Made by a program: the position numbers and the translations under genes. 64,000 nt of DNA from Chamaecrista fasciculata (Eukaryota; Streptophyta; Magnoliopsida; Fabales; Fabaceae). The DNA lies in assembly GCA_003254925.1 (NCBI GenBank), contig QANZ01023060.1, positions 16,144 to 80,143 on the forward strand, read 5' to 3'. Under the pieces are notes generated by a model. The model was not told the origin of the DNA, searched no databases, and was given only the letters and a program-made list of their open reading frames with translations. This document shows positions 12,116 through 26,157 of this stretch, piece by piece. How positions within the stretch are numbered: position 1 is the stretch's first letter; each line of letters begins with the position of its first letter.

Positions 12116-15100
12116 TCATACTCTTCGTGGCAAAGCCTGTGGACGGGGCCTTGTTCTCATCATTGTCTCATCACTGTGACGAATCAATTCTGAAAGCCTC
12201 CATGGCTTCTGCCACTTCCACTTGAATTGTACTAACCACTGGTGATGACTTCTTTTCCACCTCCATAGCTTTCCAGAAGTTTGTCCAACGATTGCTAGTT
12301 TTTTCAATGATAGCTGCCTGATGGGTACCATCTGCATTGACAACACATTTCACTCTCTTATACACATTCTAATCCCAATAAAGAGGCATATCCTAATTTC
12401 ATGTGTGTTTCAATTAGGAAGAGGAAGAGGCAGAGAAGGGTAACAGCACTTTGAATCCATGACCAGCGGTATCAAGCAAAGCAGCAAACTGCTGTGGGAC
12501 GGAGTAGCTGGCATCCTAATTTCATGTAAATAAAGAAAAATTACCTTTCTACTTTGATCTATAAATGCTGCTGATTCCCTTTCTAAGCCATTAACAATTC
12601 CAGGGGTATACTTGAGCTGTTTCGGTACTGGCACTGACACTGGAGATAAGGGTCTATTCATATCTTCAGTGCAATGCGTCAATGAATTAGGCAAGTTTCC
12701 CTGTTGACATTAAATGATGAAAAGTTAAATATTAAAAATTAAAGAAAATATCGATGACAATGACCATGACCTACAAAGGTAAAAGAATGTCCAAAAAAGG
12801 TTGTTACAATGCTACAACTTGAAAACTATCTCCACAAGGCTACTAGAAAGTTCTCAAAAATCAAACTGCTATAAACTACTATATGTACTTCAAATCTATA
12901 CAGTATGCTTGACAAAGGTAAAAAGTAAAACCTTTAATGTCAAGTTCATTTCTTTAATCCTAAAAATGTCTTCATGCAAGCTTGCAAAGGCAAAATATTT
13001 ATATAATAATGCTTGAGAAAATAAGAAAAGCGTAATCTTACAGAAATTGGAGTAGCCAGTGTGGTTCCAACAGCTTGGTCCCTCAATTTTAGCTCTTTCT
13101 CAGCTTCCTTTCTCTTGATCTCACTCTGCCTTAATAGGCCGACAAGTTCTTTGATTTGATCTTTCATTTCCCTGATCTCCACGTCCTTCTCCCACAGCTG
13201 GCACCTGCAGACAAATAGAAACTTATACTTTGAACTTCAACAGCCACTATTAAACCACTAAGAGTATTATAAATGAGTTTATATAGTAATTTGGTTGAAT
13301 AACAATATCAAATTCCACTCTTTATCAATGAACAGAGCTTTTTATTCATGTTCATGAAACAAATCATACATTGAAATTCAAAAGATAAATATTCTGATCT
13401 CCAAGGAGAGCAGAAGAAGGCAGTTCAAAGCAATCAAGCATTGAAAATAATTCTCTTTTCTTATTGCTGGCTATATATAATATATATAGGTACACATAGA
13501 GAGACATATATTTTCTATAACCACAAAGAATAAAAAAGAAAATTTTTAGGTCAAACAAAGCACCTAGCATCTCCAACAGAATTAAACATATATTGAAGCA
13601 AATTCTTGGCTTCTCCCATTGAGCGCAACTGGTTCCAGCGTCCACGATTAGTGAAAGCTCGTTCTCGTTCTTCTGCCTCAGAAAGTTGAGAAGCCATTGC
13701 CACTAGTGAATTAGATGATATACTTAGCATGTTCTCGAGTGAAGCTATCCTGGCCATTCTAGCATTTGGTGACATGGAGGATGCCCTGAGAAAGTGAGAC
13801 AAGTGTTATAACTAAAAGCCATCATTCCATTTGCCAGGTAGTATAATGTAAAAGATCCCAGACCTTCAGAGACTAAAGAGGTAGGCATACACAAATTAAG
13901 TTTTATACAAACTACAAAGTATACCTAGCAAATCCATTCTTTCCTCTTGGAGGACTGAGGCCTTTAGCAACAAATTCGTTCACTTGCTTCAGCATGGCTA
14001 ACTCTTCTGCCAGGGCAGCTCGCCTGAAGATTTTAACATAATAATTAAAGACTCACCAGACCAATGATTATAAAAATAATGAATGAACATATGTTTTACA
14101 TACACTTGGCTCTGCTTCTCATACTCAAAACGAACTTCATGCTCTTTCACCATAACTTCCAGCTCATGATCAAGCCATCGTTGTAAGGACTTCTCATTGC
14201 TCTAATGAAGCAGAATGGAATTTCAATTACGTTAGATCAGGTAGGTAGTAAAAGAAATATAAGAAAAAGAAGAGATCATTACCTGCCCATTTGTTCCACT
14301 TCCATTGGTAACAGCTTGAAGAAGAAATAGAATAAGTCAATGAAAAGGGAAGAGTGAAGACACCGAAACATCATTTTATTAACTAAAAGACTGGAAAGCA
14401 TTTAAAGAGCATATCCATTTAATATTGTCTGATTAATTATGATTTTTCAATGCATCATTCAAGAAGAGATACCAACTACTAAAATCATGCATCTTTTGTC
14501 TCAGCAGCCTCTACATCTCAAACTATTCCACTAATAACAGTTCATACCTGAAGTTTCTCGATTGGAAGATTTACGAGCTTCTAATAACTCCTTTAGCCTC
14601 TTAGTGGCCATTGCAGCTTCTTCAGTCTTTCTTTGAAGAACCTGAAAGAAATATGCATAATCATATTGTGACAACCACAAAAATCAACAACGTCAGTGGA
14701 TTTTTTTCCAGATAAAGAACCACAGAAACAAAATATTCAGCACATTGGTTTAATTTGGTTTCTTATAATTAAAATTATAATTTGTTTTAAAACAAACCAA
14801 ATTTAGTCTAAATACTATATATATTTTTATTTTTACATCTGGAATATGGTGGAGGGCGACCCAAGCTAATTTAATGAATGCCTGGAAAAAATGGTAAAGT
14901 TATAATTAAGTAGAGCAAAACTTATGTCATATCTATGTATTGCTTGAATTTATTCTTTCTTTTTAGACCTTTAATTAGCTAATAAAGTAATTTCCTGGGA
15001 TTTTCTAGAGTTGATGAAATGATGCATGTAATTTAGCTTCATTATGGTTTGGTTCACATCAGTGACTTGTTGCTTGTGGAATGACGGAACTAACATCATT

Positions 15101-18100
15101 GAACCATAGTTTGGATATCTTAACCAGTTCAAATTGAATTATACAACACAGGTCTAGCACAAATAATCATAACATTTTTTTCGTAGGTTACAATAAAAAA
15201 GAAGTGACTTTCCCTTTTAAAGGGTACCTTTGATGAATAAAAACATAAGAACATCAAGAGTATCTGTTAAGAGGATATCTAAGAATTAAGACTTAAGATC
15301 AGAGGGTATTGCCAACAAAATAGGCAAAACTCAACTGCATATGACATGGATTGTCAATTTTTGAAAGTATGTAAGCTGAGACCAATAAGTGAAATAATGC
15401 AGCCATTGAACAATTTAGAAATACTCACCATTTTCTGGCGCTGATTTAAAGCTTGCAGCTTATGTCTTTCATACTCATTTCTCCTCCCTTCCTTCCGTAA
15501 CTGTTTTTGCAAACATATAATTACTACAAGTTTTATGCATTTATAAAATGGAAGGAGAAAATCCAGTTTCAGTTTATTTCAAGTCAATCATTATAATCAA
15601 AATGTGAAAACTGAAGTCATGCTGAGGCATTTACAGCAAAACCTAAACCCTACAAGTATTATGATTTGGAGCAGCATATGCCATCAGGCTTCAGACTAAG
15701 TATCATGTATAAATTATAAAAATAAAAAAGAGGGGGAAAAAAGGAAGCCTGACATACTTGCAGGAGCTCTTTCTCTCTAGAAGCCTTCCACTGCCGAAAT
15801 TGTTCTGCCTCTTGCTTTATCCTTTGTTGCAATTGAACCTGCAATGTTGTTCAGGTTATAACAGATCAAGAATAGCATATTACAACTCCATTTACAAATA
15901 AATACGAGGTTCAACCTTCTGGGCCTTTATAGAGTGTATTTCATCTTGCAGTCTCTTTGCTGCTTCATCACTTTTTTGCTTTTGCTTCAGTAGCTGGACC
16001 TGACTCTCTTGTTTCTTCTTCAGATCCAGAATCTAACATTCATGAATTTTAAAAATATTTTTGCAATTTATCAGTATTTTAGTAAGAGGACTCTGACAGA
16101 ATATAAACTTAATGCGACTTGTAATGAAATTCCCCACCTGTGCTTCGAGTGATTTCAATTTTTGCGCATGGATATCCTCTGATTTCTGTGTTTGTCCATC
16201 AGAATTGGAAGAAAGATTTTCAACCTCAGCTAGAAGATGATCCCTCTCTTGCTGCATTGTAAGTCAATTAATTACAAGAATATCAGGTAAATGAAGGTAA
16301 AATCAACTTTGCAGAACTTCTTCTGAACCTGAACGGCTCTCTTCTCATCCTCCAACTCTGTTATTTTCCTTCCAAAGTGCTGCTTGAGTGTCTCAGCATC
16401 AGATGCTCCAAAAAGCTTCATTTCAGACTGGACAATAACATCAATATGCAAATTAGGGGGAGAAAAGTTAGAAAGTGCGAAAGGTGATTTTTTAACATTT
16501 CTAGCATAATGTTTTCTGGTTCATAAATAACAATGGTCATATTCAATGCTGCCAGATATTATCCATCAGAAGCATGATTATCTCACAAGAAGGTTAATCA
16601 ACTTAAAAAACAGAAATTGCCCATAGTCATATTGATTTAAATGTGTTTCCTATCAATGTATAATAACAACCTCTTTCTGCTCCAAACGTTTATTCAACTC
16701 GTGTAACTCTCTATCCATACTATTTTGCAGAAGTGTATGTTCCCACTCTTTTGCTACTTCATCAATTTCCCTTGAATCACCCGATAAATTTGGCAATTGT
16801 AACCCTGAATTACAGCAGTTATAATCACACTTGATTAGGTAGTAGCATAGAAAAAGATAGAGTAAGTACTGGGTTAGACAAGTTCACGTTTAGAGCTCAA
16901 TCAGTAACAGATGATAAAACACAGGCTAAAGAAGAGTCTTACCTGTTGTTTCATTCATTGGATAATCAGATGCTGTGACAGGAAAGCCCCTCTTAAGCCC
17001 ATCAGTCTTCACTATGCATGTGCTACTATCCTGAAAGAAAAAGTTTTGAATCATGCATCAATAGCCTATCCAGCCAATAACTTGAACTCCCTTATCACTA
17101 TTATATTGGATTTAATAGTCCATTAAGTTGAATATATATACCAAAGTAAGATAAAAGCAGTGTGTACACGATAAAACAATATAGTCGTAAATGAAATAAG
17201 AATATCAGAAGAAGAATCGAAACACATACAAGAGCATCCTTTTCACATGGTTCTACAACGGAACATCTACTACGGTATTCATGAAGCTCGCGGCAAAGAT
17301 CCTCATTAGCAGCTTCAAGCCAAGCAATCCTTTCCTTGAGGACCTACATAACCAATTATAAATTATTTATATATTTAATTATAAAAGCGCAAACTATTTC
17401 TGCATATATATTTTTTTTAGAAAAGGAGGATTATATGAGAAATCTCTATGGAAAAGTGGTGTATGTCTGCTCAAAACTAGAAAATCTTCTTCAACCAAGA
17501 TTGAGAGATAATTCCAACCATGCACCATAAATAATGTCCATTCAGTGTTAACATTTACAGAAATATGCTAAAGTGACTAACAGCTCATCCTCCAGTTAAC
17601 ATTAGCCAAATACCTGAACTTCCTCTGAAGAGCCACCGGCACGAGAACAAAGTTCTGCTTGCAAATACTCTAGTTGCTGTCGCATTTTCAACATCTCATT
17701 GGACATGGGATCTCTGTTGATCTATTATAGAGAAAAGAAGCACCAATATTATCAGAAAAGGCACCAAACTATCAAAATTTTGTTGAAATGAAAGAAAGGG
17801 GAGGCAAACATTTATTTAGATACTTACAACAGGTTTATTTTTAATGTTGCGTGCACGATTTGCATACTTCAAAGTGTTCAAAGTTTCCTCAGCGTTAATA
17901 TCAGCTGGACTTATGCAGGCTGGAAAAGGAAAATATGTTTTATGTAAGAAAAAAAAAATTAATTAAAGCACAGCTTGTTTTAGATGCAACTTGAATGGTT
18001 AGGAAGGAAAACCAGAAACACAGTCGCAAAGAGAAGTTGCAATAAGTTTCACAACCATTTACATCAGCTGAATAACATTTCCAGATGTTGGAGAACAGAA

Positions 18101-21100
18101 GGCTCAAGAACAAAAAAAACCCAGAACACTAAACATAAATGCATAGAAGATAAATCATGTATTTATTGGTTTTTAACATTTCCCACCATCCCTCCTATCT
18201 TTGAAAGAGAGCCGTTTTCATGAACTTTTTGTTATAGAGTAGAGTAAGAAACCAGATGGGTTCCATTGCAGAATATTAAATTTGATAATTAGAAACTTCA
18301 TCCTTTGAAGGAAGAATAAAATAAATGAAGTTGATTGATTAAGATACAAAATTATAAACAAGAAAACAACAAACCTATCATAACAGTTCTGCTGTTACCC
18401 CCAAGTGAATCCTGCAAAATAATATAACTTATATCCATAAATACATAAATATAAAGGAAAATAACTTATATTAAAAAAAGGAAGAGTACAAACGCATTCA
18501 TTAAAATGTTTTCAATTTTATATTGTCTTCCCTTGTAAGTAATACTTATTTCTTCCTTATTTCCAGGCAATTTTAATTAACCAATAAAGAATTTATGCAT
18601 AAACCATGTCACTAAATGCAGATCTATCAAACAGGTAATGATCCCTAACAAAACCTTTTCAGAAAAGCTTATTTTTTAGTTTTAATAAGAAGATAAAATT
18701 GGAAAAAAGAGAAACCAGAAACCAACATCCAGATCTAGAATGTACTGTTTTACAGCCTAGTGATATCGAATGAATTTTTGGGCCATTCTTGACGGGAAAT
18801 ATATGGAATTCCCACAACCGTCATCTGACAACCTACCCCAAGATGAATAGAAGATTTGGCATCATTCAAACCAGCTAAAATTAATGGAAAGACATATATA
18901 TAAATATATTAAAATATAATAATGAGTATCTAATTATCTTTATAGATTTTCATTGTTATTAGAAAGGAGAGTCTGTGCTATGAAAAGAAATCCACAAATG
19001 GAGATATCATACTTGCAAAAGCCTGGTAAGTTTACTATCCCTGTAAGGAACATGGACGCCTTCCCTTCGTTTCTTTTCATCACCAAGTGCACTAATAACA
19101 TTACCAAGTGCTAGGAGGCCCTTGTTTATGTGAACTCCTGTTTGATAGGTGAAGTAATTAGTGATTACTGTAACAAAATGGATACATGAATGCTACAAGT
19201 GAGAGACAGTTACCTTCCTTAAAGCGCAGACCATCAGAGCCTGTTCGTTTAGCTCGTTCTGATCCAGCAAGATCCACTAAGTGCAACTTGGCACAAAGAT
19301 AGTCTTCATTCATGGTCTCATTAAAACCATTCTCACTAGGAATAGCAGGGTTGATCTTGCGCATTTGCTCTAATGTGATGGTGAAGATGGCATGTGAGCG
19401 ACTAGTTGGACAAAGTAGAAAAAGAATAAGCAATAGAACAGAACTAAAATAGAGTAAAAAGTAACAGCATTTGGAGTTCAACTTTTTAATGATAATAGGG
19501 CAAGCCAATATTTTGCCACAATCAACCTGGATTGGTTGTTCATATTTGTGCTCCCAGTTGCTCTGCTCACTGATCCTTGTTCCAGGCAAGCAGCCATTTC
19601 TTTATATGTTGAAACACTGACTTCAGTAGATCCAGCTAGGGTAATGACACCATTTGACGTCTCACGAATTTGTATTGGGGGTTTCCCAGGAACAGTCACT
19701 TTTCCGGCATGTCCATTTGCAGTTTCTGGTTTGCTCATAGAAGAGTGATCCAGCAAGTCTAGTACTTCTTCTTTAAGAATCTTTTCACAATTAAAAAATT
19801 TTGTCAGACACTTAATTGAAATAAGTTCTCACATTTGAAATATATTAGAGGTGTTAAAATACAAACAAACATTCAAAATCATCAAGGGAGTAGGAAACTT
19901 ATCAGCAGACCTCAATGAAGGAAACATGCAACTGAAATTCAATCTGATGCTTTAAGGTTTCAATTTTGTTGAACAAAACATTCATAACTTGTGGTATTAT
20001 GCCTGTTTGGCAACCATCTTTGAAACCAGTCCCCATGGTGTATGTCTTCCCTGAACCTGTCTGCAATGGAGTTGAAAGGTAACCACGTGCAAGAGAGAAA
20101 CAAGTGTATGGGAATGTAATTTCAACTGCTCTAAGCAGTAACTCTACCTGACCGTATGCAAGGACAGTAGCATTATATCCTTGGAACAAACCATCAACAA
20201 GGGGAGCGACACATTCTTCGAACATGGCAGATGAAGGAGAACCGGTGCTCCCATAGACATGATCGAATGTAAAGGAATGAGCACCAATTTGAACCTGTAC
20301 TATAAACACAATTAGCACGTGATTTCAAAAATTCCACCAAAAATTTTACATGCTTAATTAAGAACACCATAAAACGTTGCCATCCCAGATGGAAGGTCTA
20401 AAGATTAAATTAGTAATTGGTATCCATGCATTCAACATGCAAGGAAGAAACACTGAAAAATAATCTGAATAATAACTTCAATTGAGTATGAGATAATTAT
20501 TAGTTCTTAATAGATTTCAATTAGAAAGAAAGCATGTATAGATACATTCACTGTCATGATTTTATTAAGAAGAAATTTGACCTACTACTAAAAGAAATTA
20601 ACTGACATATCCGCAGTCCCAGTCCGTACCAGATACAATAGCGGAATTTGAACAAAATTTGAAACTGAAGCACACGAAAGGCCTAATTAATGTGACAAAT
20701 AGGCAATAAATTGAAGAGTCACTTTCAATTACTATGATTCACTAGTAATCTCGTTCACTGAACACCACTTACACACTAAGATCCTCACAGACAAAAACAA
20801 AAATAGCAAAAACTGGCGGAAACCCTCCTCCTCGTATTGAATATATAAATCATGACATGTCGTCACCACCGAGCCCTTATATCCCCAAAAGAAGTTTCAG
20901 AAACTAATAGGATTGTTGGGCGCTCGTTTTCAAGCATATAACGATGCAGCCCAATAAAAGAGTGAAGAAATTAAACGTCCTGGGGAAGTAAAAGATCACA
21001 AAATCATAAAAAGAAAAAATTTAAAATCAATGGGAAGAGCAGATGGCTCCACGATGCTCCAAATCCCGTGCCCCCCTCTCATTATATAAGATGAATTTTT

Positions 21101-21428
21101 ATCATAAAAGCGATTTTGGATCCAGATCTCTCACAGATTCTTCAATTCGGAACTCTAAGCTAAATAGAATATGAAATGCAAAACTGAATTAGTGAGTTAT
21201 TAACAAGTAAGAAGCAGGCAAGTGAGTGGTGGCTCCCCCAATGAGTCAATGACATGCTTTTCACAAGAGATACACAGAAGTGAAGCATCACATTGTTGAG
21301 AATAAGTGCACCTGAGGCTTCCCAGGGACGACGGTGACACAATCTTTACATCCTTGAAGCTTCTCATCACTGATGAGCGGTCGGACATGGACGGCGACCT
21401 TGACACAACAATCCTCCCCTGCTTCCAT
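12116..21428 (-). CDS. FRA1: Kinesin-4 motor protein, FRA1 type
   Basis: A plus-end-directed microtubule motor of the kinesin-4 family; in Arabidopsis FRA1 acts at cortical microtubules in cell-wall polysaccharide delivery and fibre strength. There are 25 coding exons, listed from high to low: 21428-21312, 20294-20148, 20060-19911, 19780-19527, 19401-19214, 19137-19013, 18411-18375, 17919-17828, 17721-17614, 17343-17230, 17030-16943, 16804-16671, 16427-16329, 16251-16138, 16032-15916, 15838-15758, 15500-15429, 14641-14548, 14314-14283, 14201-14104, 14023-13925, 13785-13564, 13204-13042, 12700-12545, 12331-12116. They sum to 3117 nt, or 1038 aa, against 1035 recalled for Arabidopsis FRA1. Exons 1-8 encode the motor (residues 1-370) with P-loop GQTGSGKT (87-94), switch I NNQSSRSH and switch II DLAGSE. 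A long coiled coil follows. The last exon holds the Trp-rich basic tail ([11 protein letters not shown]). All phases join without a break, so the gene looks intact. Confidence 0.95.
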
Positions 21429-21720
21429 GCGGAAGCAGCTCAGAAAGAGAGAGATGGAAAAGGAATCAGATGGAGGTAGAGCAATCAATAAGTGCGAGTG
21501 AAAAGAAAGATCGAATTACTTGAAGAGGCCTTCTCAATGTGTAGAGAGAATTTTGAGGAGAGGGAAAGTGATGCAATAACTAGATGGGGAAGAAATTAAA
21601 GTAGAAAGGAAGTGAGAGAGAGTATGGATGAGTGGTAGAGAGAGAAAGTAATATAGTCAGAGGATGGAGAGAGAAAATGAAGGGTGAGTGTAGAGAAGGA
21701 AGGAAATAGGGGCTTCACTG
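21429..21720 (-). promoter_or_regulatory. 5' leader and promoter region of the kinesin gene
   Basis: On the minus strand this 290 bp is strongly pyrimidine-rich (GAGAGA runs on the plus strand), typical of plant 5' leaders and CT-rich core promoters. No clear TATA box was seen, so the transcription start is not placed. Confidence 0.35.
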
Positions 21721-21729
21721 AGAGACATG

Positions 21730-24700
21730 GTGACACCGAAGGTAACTGTAAGGACAACAACAACCACTATCATTTTCCTTCAGCTTCACTGCATACCAGT
21801 CCAGACGGTTGCGTGCTGTGAATCTTTGATGACACCTTTCCCAATTTGCCCTTTCTTTTTTGATATTCGGTTATTATATATTTCATTTTCATTCATGAAA
21901 TCAGGTAGATACCAAAACTTTTTAGGGAGAAAATAAATGGAGAGCTTTGGGATGTAGATTTGAGAAGAAGATAGGAAAAGGAATAACACAGCGCACAAAG
22001 CCACGTGATGCGGAACCGGATACACCATTATAAACGGTACCCCATCATTGTCACCATGGTTCACAGGTGCCATAGTTCTTTTGTTTATGTCACACGCATT
22101 ACGCATAATGCCATGCATTGCCACGCAATTTGCCCTCCTTTCTCTTTTTTATTCCCCTTCTAATGATTGAATTTTTCTTCTCATTTATTTTCCTACGCTA
22201 CGATTAACTCATCTTTATGAATTTAAGGTTTCACAAAATTCATCACATCCATTCATTCTTCTCTTCTCTACGTATGTTGTAGCTAGACTCGTAGCAATCG
22301 TATATCTCACTTCTAACTCTATGGCTTGATTTATTGTTTTGTTCATTTTTTTAATGAAAATCCTGTGTATCGATTCAAAATTGCATTTAAATAACTCTCT
22401 TTTTGTTCATTTTAAAATAATAATATTATTTTTTTTCCTAAAATATTAGAGTACTTTTGATTTATTAAAAACAGTAGTTACACTGGTATTAACTATTAAG
22501 TTCCAACAAAATAGAATGGTTTTATTTCTAATCTGATCATAATTTTGTTTATGAAGTATGTAAAATGTTGTTTAATTTTATTGATAAAAGTTAAATTTTA
22601 AAAAGACAGTTAGCATCAAATGTCAATAATTTATATAAAAACATTATAAAACAAAAAGAGTATAGCAAAGTAAGTATTCCAGTTCATAACAAATTCATAC
22701 TGGACATAATTTTCAAAACACCGTTGTCAGTCACACGAGATCACAGCTAATTACTGTATATAAGGCATATTAACCGGATTCCGTAAACCAAGTTGTCTTA
22801 ACTTTTTTCAAAATATTCATCACACTTCTCATGAATCTGAGTTATGGCCTTATGGGGGATTATTATTCTGTTTAATATAATTAATAAACTAATATTCCTT
22901 GGGTGGGAAGGCACAAAATAAAGAGAAAAGGAATAGAGATAGAGATTGCACCGAAAGACATAAAAAAAGAGAAGGAAGGAAAAAAGGTGGGTGAGAAAGG
23001 AAGGCAATGGGAAATATAAATGGATGGAGAAGATGGAAATGGTGGTAGGGGTAGGCATAGGAAGTAAAGAGAAAAGAGACCCACCCATAAGACACATACA
23101 GCTGTGTGGTCTCTACCCTCACATGGCACTTAACTCTTAACCTTGGCTTCTATAATTTGTTGGGCCCCAGGCCCAGACTTACTCGATCTCTTCACTCTTT
23201 ATTTTTTGGTCCCCACTCTTTTATATATCTTGTGGCATATAATCAATTCATCTTTGGAGCTTCCCACTTTAAGGATTCATCCTACCGTTGTATCACTGCT
23301 TTCTCAAGTGTGAATCTCTCAAATCTCAATACTCAATACTCAACCAATACTACAATTAATTTATGCCTATTTGTAATACCAGCTCATAAATTTTTTTTAT
23401 ATATAAATGTATTCTTAATATTTAACTACTTTAGTTCATAGGAGTTACTATAGTAAAAGTACAGGAAGGTGATGGAATTAACTATGCAAGAGTTTGAGAA
23501 AACAGTTTGAAGGTNTATAGTAAAAGTATGGAATTAACTATGCAAGAGTTTGAAAAAACAGTTTGAAGGTAGGCAGTTCGATGGTTTATGAAGGCTACAA
23601 GCAGCCTTAAATTATGGTGGAAGAATGGAGGCACTATGAGCTTGCAGATTTATGAAGCTACACCTAAAAATATTGGACTTTCGTTGTTGGACAGTGTCAT
23701 ATCACAGAGCGTGGCAAATTTTTATGAGTGGGGCCATAACTAGAATATCATTTCCTACTTCCTACCGTTGTACTCGCTATTCATTAATGAATAACAAGTA
23801 TACTTTCAGATACTAGTAACATGTTGCACGTATAACAGACATCGAAGTACTATAATTACTTAAATATGCTGCTCATGGCCGCAATAATATTTCCAATTTC
23901 ATATATAGATTCTCTTTTTTCTTGAAAATTGAAAGTTTAATAGTTTATAAATGTTCACAGTGCATGCGTTGGCGCGAGAAGCCAATATCACTACTGTTTT
24001 GAAGATGTTCTTTTTATTTTGTTGTTCAATCCAAAGCGGAAAATGACCTCTCCTCTGTTTTGTTTCACATTTCTTGATGTGGTGAACTGCAAGCGAAGCA
24101 AACTTTGCCGCAAAAACTATTTTTATTTTCTTCTGCACTTATGGGCTCTATCCTTTATTCAGAAGGAAGAAACGAAAAATGTAGGAGGTTGGGCACATAA
24201 AAACCCGACCTCAAGTTTCCTCTTTAACCTAACTCTGCATTCATTGGATTTTGTCATCCGATCGTTAGCTAAGATGCAAACAAATCAACCACAAACAAAG
24301 TGGCCCCATCAAATTGTTTATTTTAGCTTCTTGGAGCAACATATATCTGTTAAGTACTTGTAATTAAAGTGGATTTTAGTAACATCAGGGGGGGTTTGTA
24401 ACAGTGTTTCTTGTAGGTATGTCACTGAAAACGGCATTAATCCAATGACTAATGACCTTTTAAACCACAATGACATGATGTTAAGATAATAAGATGAGAG
24501 TTAATTACCAAACTACAAACAAAATGACCCTGTCATCCCTGTCCCTGTCTCTCCCTTTGTGTTGGCGGATCGAGGGGATTTAGTTTGGTTAATTATATCA
24601 TTTATATGTGAACTTGATGAGCAAGAGGCGTCGATTCATAAAAAGAAATAAAAATCTCTAGTGTAATCACATGATTAAAGAAAACTAAATGAATTCTTTT

Positions 24701-25671
24701 GAAGAATGACAGTAAGTAGGCAGGCAATAACTTTTTCCTTTATGCTTTCAGTGTAGCTAATAACTCTGCCACAGTGTAGTTATGCTTTCTTTATTCTCAA
24801 GCCCAACCTCTATTTCTCTTACCCCACCTATTTTCTCTGTGCTTTCAACCCCATGTGGAACTTTAACTCTCACATGCTCCCACCTCCTTTACATCACTAA
24901 CATCATTCCTAATCCTCCTTTTTCTGACCAATCTCACATCTTTCTGCCTCCTTTACCCCTATCATTCTCTCCCACACAAACTCCTCCATCCTTCACTTTA
25001 TTAGCAGAATCATTAATGATATAATTAGAACTTAACTTGGACTATCCTAAGCTCCAATGACGCAGTTTAATCACTCCCTTGCACTCATTTCAAGTACATA
25101 AAAAACATAACATAGTGAAGATAGGATTCCCATAACATAATTATTATATCAAATTGTGGCCCAATCCAATCCAATTGTGCTTGCTTTCCATAATATCCTG
25201 TCTTGGATCAAAACTGCAATATATATATATATACCTCCAAATTAAGTATCTTCCCCGACTTGGATCTTAAAGCATGAGGTTGGAGACACAACATGTGCAT
25301 TATGACAAGCTTTCATCATTAGCATGCGCCAATGTGCTGTCGGAGGCCAAGCCAGATAAGCCTATTGGTGACTTTTAGGACAATTAGTAGTGGCGTATCA
25401 TTGGCTATTTGGCAAACCCTCTCATTTGTATCCAACAAATCTCTTCTCTCTTGGAGGCCCAAAGAGGAAGAGAAGAAAATAATCTCCATTGATATTTGGG
25501 CCTTATGGATCAAATAAAGCCTGAAATCTAATTTTGACCGATGTACTGGGATCCAGGCCCACTACAGTAATTCCATGTGATTGGTCGTGCTGCGCCCTAT
25601 GTAAAGGATTCACGTCTAGTTGTCTTTTTTCTTCGCCCGGCACACGTCTAGTTGTCTTTGATTTCCTCATT
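21730..25671. other. Long intergenic region
   Basis: No supported gene. Several 80-115 codon open frames (for example 23106-23441, 24019-24363, 24782-25024) lack recognisable domains and look like chance or repeat-derived DNA. A near-exact direct duplication of about 55 bp flanks a single N at 23515 (see findings). A short AT dinucleotide run lies near 25219. Confidence 0.5.
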
Positions 25672-25679
25672 CTTTTAAC

Positions 25680-26063
25680 CAGGGATGTGAAAACCGGATC
25701 GGACCGGATATAACCGGAAAATCGGAACCAACCGCTGGACCGGACCGGCGGTTCTCAATTTTTTTACAAAAAATAATTTTGAGCCTTGTAAGGATCGAAG
25801 CCATGCCCTTTTTTCACACTCCCAACACCTTTACCATCCCAACTATGAGGCTCTGTTAGTTTTCTCTTACCAATTGTTTTACTTATCTAATAAATTAATA
25901 GATTTAATGCATCTCTCAGACCCAAAAATAAATATAGAGGGTTTATATTTAATATATTAAAAATAATTATTTATTACGTCATCCAGTCCGACCGATTCAA
26001 CCGATCCGACCGTGAATCAAACACTTATCCGAGTCTTTGTCTGGTTCGGTTATGACAACACTG
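25680..26063. mobile_element. hAT-type MITE with 8-bp target-site duplication
   Basis: A 384-bp non-coding element with imperfect terminal inverted repeats. The left end reads CAGGGATGTGAAAACCGG; the right end, read inward, is CAGTGTTGTCATAACCG (about 18 of 25 matched). Both are rich in CCGG/CCGA subterminal motifs. It is flanked by a perfect 8-bp direct repeat CTTTTAAC at 25672-25679 and 26064-26071. CAG...CTG ends with an 8-bp duplication are the signature of the hAT superfamily. There is no transposase, so any movement would have needed a partner element. Confidence 0.85.
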
Positions 26064-26157
26064 CTTTTAACCACAAAACGCGATCTTTTCTTTTTTCTAA
26101 TGTATTAATCTCTATGACAAAGAAAAATGTATTAATATCATTATCATAACAAATTGT

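Noticed and set aside
14740-15140. Possible MITE in the largest downstream kinesin intron
   Set aside because: Short palindromic AT-rich stretches and GGTTTAATTTGG-like text are present, but no paired ends or target duplication could be defined.
24782-25024. 80-codon Pro/Ser-rich frame
   Set aside because: No start context, family match or neighbouring exon; CT-rich intergenic sequence often gives such frames.
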